Shown one piece after another: positions 57,280 to 64,000 of a DNA stretch of 64,000 nt. Within the stretch, counting starts at the first letter, position 1. Each line of letters opens with the position of its first letter. Position numbers and translations under genes: made by a program. A model generated the notes under the pieces. That model was not told the DNA's origin and made no database searches. It saw only the letters and a program-made list of their open reading frames with translations. Source of the stretch: Heterobilharzia americana (lineage: Eukaryota; Platyhelminthes; Trematoda; Strigeidida; Schistosomatidae); contig OX104134.1 in the NCBI GenBank assembly GCA_944470555.2, forward strand, positions 97,830,701 to 97,894,700, read 5' to 3'.

Positions 57280-58690
57280 AGCTTTGAGTGAAGAGGGTCC
57301 CGGTCACCTGATACAACAACTGCCAGACGTTTACAAGAGTTAATAAGTTTCTCTACAACTGTTTTCACTAGAAGGTTTAGAGCTACACCACTAATTCTGC
57401 TGACAATCTTCGAAGTCCTATGTAATATAACAGTCTTCCTTCAGCAATCCAGGAAAAAGTAAAGAGGAACAGTAAAGGAGAATAGGTAAGATACAGGAGT
57501 TTATAAAATACAAGAGAAGTGGCTGAGTTTTACTAGATACTCTTGGCTTCCTAATTTAGAAAGTTAGGCGGAAAATTGTTTTGGAAATTAGTGAGGTATG
57601 TGAGGACCAGAAAAGGTTCAAGGAAAAAACAAGCTGAGATAAACCACACTTGTGATAATACACAACCACCAATAGAACAGGAATCATGAGACCTCAACAG
57701 TTTGCATATGTTCACGTGAGAAACTAAAGTTTTAGCTTGACACTTTGAAGAATCAAGTACGAGACCATCCACGGAGTACTATCACCTTCCAATAGTAGAT
57801 CGGAAATCGATGAGTTCGGAAAATCCGATGCAGAACAGACAGGTATGGAAACTATCAGCTTATTTGATAAAACTGATGCTACCTGAAGATGGAAAGTTAT
57901 ACAGAAAGAAAGAGAAAAGACTTGGGGGAAGAACGGTACCTTGAGGAACACCAGCCTCAGTAAGCAATGAGAAGGGGCACTTCCCTCTGTGAACAGTATA
58001 TTGCTTCATTTAAGAGAAAAAGGAATACAGCCAGCTGATCATCCTGGACTCAGTATGTGTCCCGTCTAGCCTATCGGGCAAGCGACATCTTAGGACATAA
58101 TTAAGTGTTGAATTATGGTCTAAAAAGGCATTTCTATCGAGATTTTTAGCAATATTGTGATGTAAGACAGTGGTGGCATCCAGATTGCTTTTGTTTCCTT
58201 TGTATGCAAATTGTTTAGGTTCCCTAAAAACCTTCGATCAACGTTCGGGGACAGGTATTATTAGCTTTTCTATTCAAGAACGGAGAAATAACTGCAATCT
58301 GACGGAATTTCGGACATGCACCTGAACTCACTGATTTAGGTACGGGGACTATCCCAATATCTTTTCAGGCAGCTGGTATGGTGTTTTCTAAAAATGATTT
58401 ATCACACATGCTAGTTAATGGATGACATAACAAATCAGCACATTTTGTGAATATGACACTTGAAAACATCTTTCTTGATGAATTAATAACAACATTCTTC
58501 ATTGGATCTCGGTGGACAGAGTTGGATGAGATAGTTGGGTTGGTGTACAAACGATTTATTAAAAGCACAGACATCAACACATGCTTCTTTACTAAGGTGC
58601 TTACAACCAGTGGGGTCTTTAAAAAGTTTTCACATGCAGGAAGAGCTTCTGGATTACAAAAGTTTCTGGTTATATATTGGACTCAGACGT
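57280..58690 (-). mobile_element. CR1-like LINE relic
   Basis: Reading the minus strand across frames gives a decayed RT: AAWKDIGIVPVPK-like near 58360, FAYKGNKSNLDATTVLHHN (about 58150-58215), FLDHNSTLNYVLR (motif A place), GTHTESRMISWLYSFFS, then TEAGVPQGTVL (about 57930-57970) and SSKCQAKTL (57730). GVPQGTVL and the preceding blocks are typical of the CR1/jockey type, so it may be related to schistosome SR1. The catalytic DD block is not preserved. Confidence 0.65.
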
Positions 58691-58993
58691 TTATTTTCCG
58701 ACCTAATTCAAACGTTCAATCGACGAGTACCAGTGTTTTTACTTACTTTATATTACATTTCTTTTTCTTATTATTATTATTATTATTAGTCCCTTGGGTT
58801 CCTAGTGGAACATAGGGCTTCAGTAGCACGCCTCCAGTGACCTCTGTTCTCTGAGATCTTTTGAACCTGGTTCCACGACAGCCCAGAAGCTCTCATTTCC
58901 TCCTCGCATGACCTCCTCCATGTCACCCTCGGACGTCCAACTCGTCGCTTCCCATGGGGATTCCACTCGAGCACGGCCTGACGCGTGATGTCC

Positions 58994-60824
58994 TCAGTCG
59001 GCCTTCTCAGTGCATGGCCAATCCATCTCCACTTCCTTCCTGCATATTTGTTGCGTGATAGGTTCTTGGTTGGTTCGTTCCCAGAGTTCCTTGTTGCTTA
59101 TTCTTTCTGGCCATCTGATCTTCAGTAGCGAGCAGCGTAAGCAGTTGTTGATGAATGTCTGTAGTTTATTGGAAATGCCTTTCGTGACGCGCCAAGTCTC
59201 TGAGCCATACAAGAGCACTGACTTGACGTTGGTGTTGAAAATCCGTATCTTGTTCCGCATGCTGAGTGCAGAAGATCTCCACACTGGTTTCAGGCTAATG
59301 AATGCCTGTCTTGCTTTTCCGATTCTGACTTTGACGTCCTCGTCCGTCCCGCCTGTAGTTGAAACAGTGCTTCCTAGATAAGTGAAGGAGGTTACTTCCT
59401 TCAAGTTTCTCCCGTTGACGGTGATTGGAGTTTGTTGTTGTTGTTGTTGATGGTGGTGGTGCGGTATCTTCATCACTTCTGTCTTCTCTATATTCACCTG
59501 AAGTCCCGTCTTAGCTGCCTCTTCTGTCAACTTGTTAGTTTTTGCCTGCAGATCTTCAAGTTTATGTGACATTAGGCATAAGTCATCGGCGAAATCCAAG
59601 TCTTCTAGGTTCTTTTCCGTCGTCCAGTGTATCCCCCTCTTCTCGCTGCCTACTGTTTGCTGCATGATCCAGTCCACCACAATAAAGAATATCATGGGGG
59701 ATAGTAGGCAACCTTGTTTCACTCCTGTCTTCACTTCAAAGGCATCACTGAGCTTCCCATTGTGGATTACTTGGCTGGCATGTGGCATCTTCATATAGTT
59801 GTTGAATGAGGCGGATAAAGGTTTGCGGTACTCCGTAGTATTGAAGCAGTTTCCAAATTACTTCTCGGTCGACGCTGTCAAAGGCCTTCTCAAAGTCGAT
59901 GAAGTTGAGGTAGAGAGCTGATTGCCATTCTACGCTCTGTTCTATGATGATACGAAGTGTTGCAATTTGGTCAGCACATGATTTGTACTTCCTGAAGCCT
60001 GCCTGTTCCGGTCGCAGTTTTGAATCCAGTGCGTCTTTAAGCCTCTCCAGGATGATGCGGCTTAATATTTTACTTGGGGTGGACAGGAGAGTGATTCCGC
60101 GCCAGTTCTTGCAAGCACTGAGGTCTCCCTTCTTCGGCAGTTTGACAAGGTAACCCTTCTTCCAATCGTCAGGTACCTTCTCTTCCCTCCACACCTTCTG
60201 CAATAGTGGTGTGAGCATGTCCGCTGTTGTCTCTGCATCTGTTCTCAGTGCTTCTGGCGGTATTCCATCTGGTCCTGCTGCTTTCCCGCATTTCAGTAGC
60301 TTTATGGCGTTCAGGACTTCCATTTTCGTTGGGGGATTTATGTTCACTTGTAATTCAGCGGCTGCAGGTGGTATTTCTGGACGAAGTGCAGGTGGTGGTC
60401 GATTCAAGAGCTTCTTGAAGTGGTCGGCCCATCGTTTCCTCTGTTTCTCTTCTTTTGTAATTAAATTTCCTTCTTCATCTTTTATTGGTTTCATCTGTGT
60501 TGGTCTCTTCCCTGATAGCAACCTGGTTATTTGATACAATGTCGTCAGGTCTCTCTTACCTGCAGCCTGTTCTGCTTCACTTGCCAGTGTGTCGTAGAAG
60601 TGTCGTTTGTCTTTGCGTGCACTCTTCTTCACTTCTTTATCCAGTGTTTTATACATTGTGCTCAGTTCCTCTTGTCGTTGAGCATCCTTGCACTGGTTTA
60701 TCTTCTGCTTCACCATCCTCCTCTCCTCTATCAGCTTCCAGGTATCCGTCGAGATCCATTCCTTGTCTTCTTTCTTCTTCCTTCCTAATACTGTTGTGCA
60801 GGTTTCTTTCCACATAGCTTTCAA
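58994..60824 (-). pseudogene. RTE reverse transcriptase (copy G), split by a 4-bp insertion
   Basis: Frame 59745-60824 (359 residues) has KAAGPDGIPPEAL and FEKAFDSVD. Frame 58994-59794 (266 residues) has GVKQGCLLSP, FADDLCLM and the C-terminal region. The only break between them is an extra 4 bp (ggct, making ttggctggcatg at 59771) where copy B has ttggcatg. Apart from that the catalytic blocks are whole. The real C-terminus again lies in a third frame, 58786-58974. Confidence 0.87.
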
Positions 60825-60841
60825 AGACTTCCAGTGTTCTT

Positions 60842-61950
60842 CTACACAGGTTTCTTCAGGGATGTCCCTCGATGTCTCCCATTTTGTCTTGATGGCTGCT
60901 GCTTGAAGATCTCCTTTGTAGTTTCATCCTTCAGTTTCCGAGTGTTGTACTTGAATTGAGGTCTATCACCAGCTTCCTTGAAGGCTTTTAACTTGATTTG
61001 GAAGGTTCCTTGCACTAGATAGTGGTCTGAACCTACATCTGCTCCTCTTCTTGACCTTGTGTTAAGTAGACTGCGTCTCCATTTTCTTGAGATTGAGATA
61101 AAGTCGATTTGATTTTTAGTGTGTCCATCTGGTGAAGTCCATGTCGCTTTGTGGATATCCTTGTGCCTGAACACACTGCCTCCAATCACCAAATCGTTGA
61201 ATGCACAGAATTCTGCAAACAATTCTCCATTCTCATTCATTTCACCCACCTAGCGCCTCTCGACCCATGGTTAGTTCTCTTCCTGTGTTGTCCCCTCCCA
61301 GTTTGGCATTCATGTCGCCCATTAGAATTTTGATATCGCCAACTGACGTCTTGTCCAGTGTTGATTGAAGTTGTCTGTAGAATTCCTCCTTTTTCTCTTG
61401 CTCTGCATTATTTGTAGGTGCATAACATTGTATGATTGTGACCTTTCTTCCTTTTGAGTTGAATCTTGCTGTCATGATGATCCTGGAGGAGATTGGTTCC
61501 CACTGCATGAGAGCCTTCGATGCTCTTGAGGACATCATGATAGCCACCCCATAACTCAGTGTGCTCGTGGTTGGCGTCTGGGTGACCGGAGTAGATTATT
61601 GATTCTCCAGTTGACAGTTTGGAGAGTCCACTCCCATTCCATCTGCTTTCGCAAATTCCAAGCACTTCTATGTTATACCTTCTCATCTCCTTTGCAATCT
61701 GGGCTGCCTTACTGGGTTCAAACATGGTGCGGACATTCCATGTCCCCACGTTTACTTTCGCTTTCATCGAGGTGAGAAGACACATCGGCCAATTGGCTTC
61801 CCGAAGGCTTTCACCAACTGGCGTCATTTCGCCTCTCCGATTCCAGCGGGGAATAAGTTTGTTTTCATTTTTTATATTTTGTTTGTGCTTTGAAGTTTCT
61901 TTAGCGGTTAGATTTGTTTTACGGGGTAGGGTTGCTAGCCCTATGCCCAA
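60842..61950 (-). pseudogene. RTE endonuclease (copy G), frameshifted
   Basis: Frames 61408-61950 (MGIGLATLP, TWNVRTMF, CESRW), 61242-61547 (YAPTNN, GDMNAKLGG) and 60842-61249 (QIDFISIS, VGSDHYLV) together cover the endonuclease. The breaks lie at short repeats: gatgatcctg in place of gatcctgatcctg near 61477, and cacccacctagcg near 61244. Confidence 0.82.
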
Positions 61951-62004
61951 CCTTCCCTCTTTACCCGGGCTTAGGACCGGCTAGTAACTAGTAAACTAGT
62001 TAAC

Positions 62005-63003
62005 GAAAAGAGAGATGTAAGCTCGAAGAGTAGAAATTGTCTTTTCCCTAGGGCAATAGATATCTAGGCTAAACTCTAGATAACTTGTCATACTATAAGC
62101 AGTGTCGTTCAAAACAACACCGTCAAATATATTCTAATCTGTACCTCTCAGCATTCCTCTTAGTTGAAGTGTGTTACTTTGTGAATGGTTTCTATGTACG
62201 ATTTTCTTATACCGATAGGTTAACGCTGGATGAGAAGAGAATTAGGAATTTCAACAGGTTATTGATTTTCGCTTCTAAATTCAATTATACGTGGAATAGT
62301 GCATAGGATACGAAAGATAGCTCAGTATGACTAAGGGGGATAACTTGGAAGTCAAAACAATTGCGGGATCGATCAGTTTACGACAGCTATTTAACGCCTC
62401 GAGAGGAGATGATTCAACAAATTAGAGAAGCAGCGAGAAAGTGACCTCAGACTAACTCAGTATTCACTTCTTAGGGCAAGATGAAATTGAGTTCATCTGT
62501 CCTATATCTGTCAAATTTCAAACAGTCCTACTCTATGTAAGAAACTGACAGTTGCTTCTTACACAAAGAGGCCCGTAATATCACAGTACAATCATTTTAT
62601 TGCGGCGGATACTTCAGTGAATTTATCATCATCATCAAAATGGGTCACTGTATAATGGTAGTGAATTCACCATCCAATGTAATCTACTGGACGAAGAAGT
62701 ATTTTCTAAAAATGATGGATAAACTTGAATTATGCATGTCAAAAGAACTTAGTCAATTATTTTTCTCATCAGATTTTAAAGTCAACTCCACACTGTACTT
62801 TGTTCGATAACTTATAGATTAATAGAGATTTCTTCCCAAAACTTCCCTTGATTATGTTGCATTTTTAAAATATCCTAGCACCTGACGTACACATTGTGAT
62901 TTTACAACTGTCGTTTGTTTTATTCCCTACTAGTCTTATTTCTACCACCTACGTCATACTTTTAAAATAAACACATCCGTTTAGGCTGGTAAATCTGATT
63001 GGT

Positions 63004-63008
<5 letters not shown>
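62005..63008. other. No recognised feature
   Basis: AT-rich. A 73-residue plus frame at 62085-62306 is unrecognised. Confidence 0.35.

Positions 63009-63049
<41 letters not shown>
63009..63049. repeat. (GA)n microsatellite
   Basis: About 20 GA units in a row. Confidence 0.95.
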
Positions 63050-63050
<1 letters not shown>

Positions 63051-63239
63051 CAGGAGGTAGGGAGGGGACACAAGGACTGAGATAACTGTATATTAGCTCA
63101 GGTAGCACTCTACGTCGAGAAAACCAGGGAAAATAAAGAACAGAAAAGATAAAGAAACAAACCATAACGTTACCAGTCGTAAAAGATCATAGGATTGAAG
63201 AAAAGTGGTATTAAAGTGATCAAAAAATATTAGTTTCGA

Positions 63240-63325
63240 AATTTGGGACCTACCATCCAGCTGGCAAGCCCCAAATAGGATGAAACGCGCTTCATAGATT
63301 CCACTGCTAGCCACTGTCCATCATA
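63240..63325 (+). repeat. Alpha SINE, hammerhead part only
   Basis: accatccagctggcaagccccaaataggatgaaacgcgcttcatagattccactgctagcc is the Smalpha-like module with a broken core (CTGGCAA) and a changed cleavage site. Head and tail are missing. Confidence 0.6.
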
Positions 63326-63784
63326 AACATAATCCGTTATGCCTCAAATTGTCAATAGTCTTCAACAGTCTATTTCAGCAGTGTCATGGGCCTTCACCGT
63401 GGAGCATGTATTTCCTAATATTGCTCAAACAATCAGACTTCCACCTTTTTATATATCCGTCCCGAGTATCTTTCTAACTTGACTCATTGGATTGTGTAAA
63501 ATGTTTGTCCACATTATTCAATAGTGTTTCAGTTGATTTATCTCTATTACTTTTTAACACATGACTAAGTTGAGCATTCGTCATCTAGTGATTCCGCCAT
63601 ATTTCCGCAATGCTACAGAAACAGTGGCGGTAAAATAACTGAAGCCTTCACAAGTCGTCCACTTATAGTGAACATATTTGACAACCATATAGTACTAGAG
63701 AAACCAGCGCAGCCAGTCGTAAAAAAAGGGATTCAATTGATGAAATCCTGAAGTCGAAGTCGATTAATGACTCAAACTATAGGT
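63326..63784. other. No recognised feature
   Basis: Nothing identified. Confidence 0.35.
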
Positions 63785-64000
63785 GTAGTGGGCATTGCTG
63801 ATCAGGATGAATATAAGTAGTATATGTTGAGAGGACGGCAGAAATCATAGGTAATTGCCAGCGATGGGTAAAGATTCTACCCAGAGAAACGCAAGAGCCA
63901 ATGAGGTCACACTAAGAGCAAATTGAGATAGAAGCAGAAGAGGAAATGAAGCACAGTATGCAAATGACTGTCTTAGTGCAAAGTGTACCATATTTGATGA
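63785..64000. repeat. Dispersed repeat delta, copy 2 (cut by window edge)
   Basis: Matches 17761-17985 in the same order and orientation. It leaves the window at the right edge. Confidence 0.6.

Larger units (their letters stand above)
58770..62004 (-). mobile_element. RTE-clade retrotransposon, copy G, nearly complete
   Basis: A close relative of copy B with the same order and length, differing by few substitutions and several 2-4 bp indels. The 3' end has (TTA)n at 58773-58789. At the 5' end it stops at gtaaactagttaac, about 12 bp short of the terminus seen in copies A, B and F, and continues into unrelated gaaaagag. Copies B and G are the youngest-looking RTE copies in the window. Confidence 0.93.

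Noticed and set aside
58447..58815. 122-residue plus-strand frame
   Set aside because: It runs through the CR1-like relic in antisense and ends in the (TTA)n of the RTE copy, giving a leucine run.

Overview
The window is AT-rich, gene-poor eukaryotic DNA built almost entirely from transposable elements and their remains. I found no convincing host protein-coding gene, no rRNA and no clearly functional tRNA gene. The combination of RTE-clade non-LTR retrotransposons, a second LINE family, a CR1-like relic, Penelope-like elements and tRNA-derived SINEs carrying hammerhead ribozymes of the Smalpha type points to a schistosome-like blood fluke. Schistosome Smalpha repeats are the classic carriers of this ribozyme, and SR2 is a known schistosome RTE element. 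The assignment rests on element types remembered from the literature, not on a search.

Layout. An RTE copy on the minus strand runs off the left edge (1-2107). From 2.3 to 26.5 kb lies a field of short elements: inverted SINE dimers of two families (called alpha and beta here), tRNA-bearing fold-back elements, a pair of 393-bp inverted repeats, and an inverted duplication of an RTE 3' end around a pentanucleotide array. A nearly complete RTE copy (26956-30188) is followed by a diverged copy full of microsatellites (30850-33830), a plus-strand truncated copy (36346-38010), a Penelope-like fragment between two 340-bp inverted arms (38967-40248), a second Penelope RT remnant (about 43.1 kb), a relic of a second LINE (46.5-47.9 kb), another long RTE copy (48890-52387), more fold-back elements and a beta dimer (53.5-57.1 kb), a CR1-like relic (57.3-58.7 kb) and a last nearly complete RTE copy (58770-62004).

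The beta repeat is the most interesting feature. At three places two copies face each other head to head, with tRNA-like heads inward, and the whole unit is flanked by short direct repeats, so the dimer seems to have inserted as one mobile unit. At two of these places the arms share a conserved spacer of about 115 bp, and both strands encode a hammerhead ribozyme with an intact core and a stem I of 5 or 6 base pairs. The alpha (Smalpha-like) ribozymes here are broken at core positions. A second theme is the growth of 5-bp tandem repeats at several fixed sites inside RTE copies.

Coordinates of degraded repeats are accurate to roughly 10-30 bp. All similarity statements come from reading and comparing the sequence by eye.
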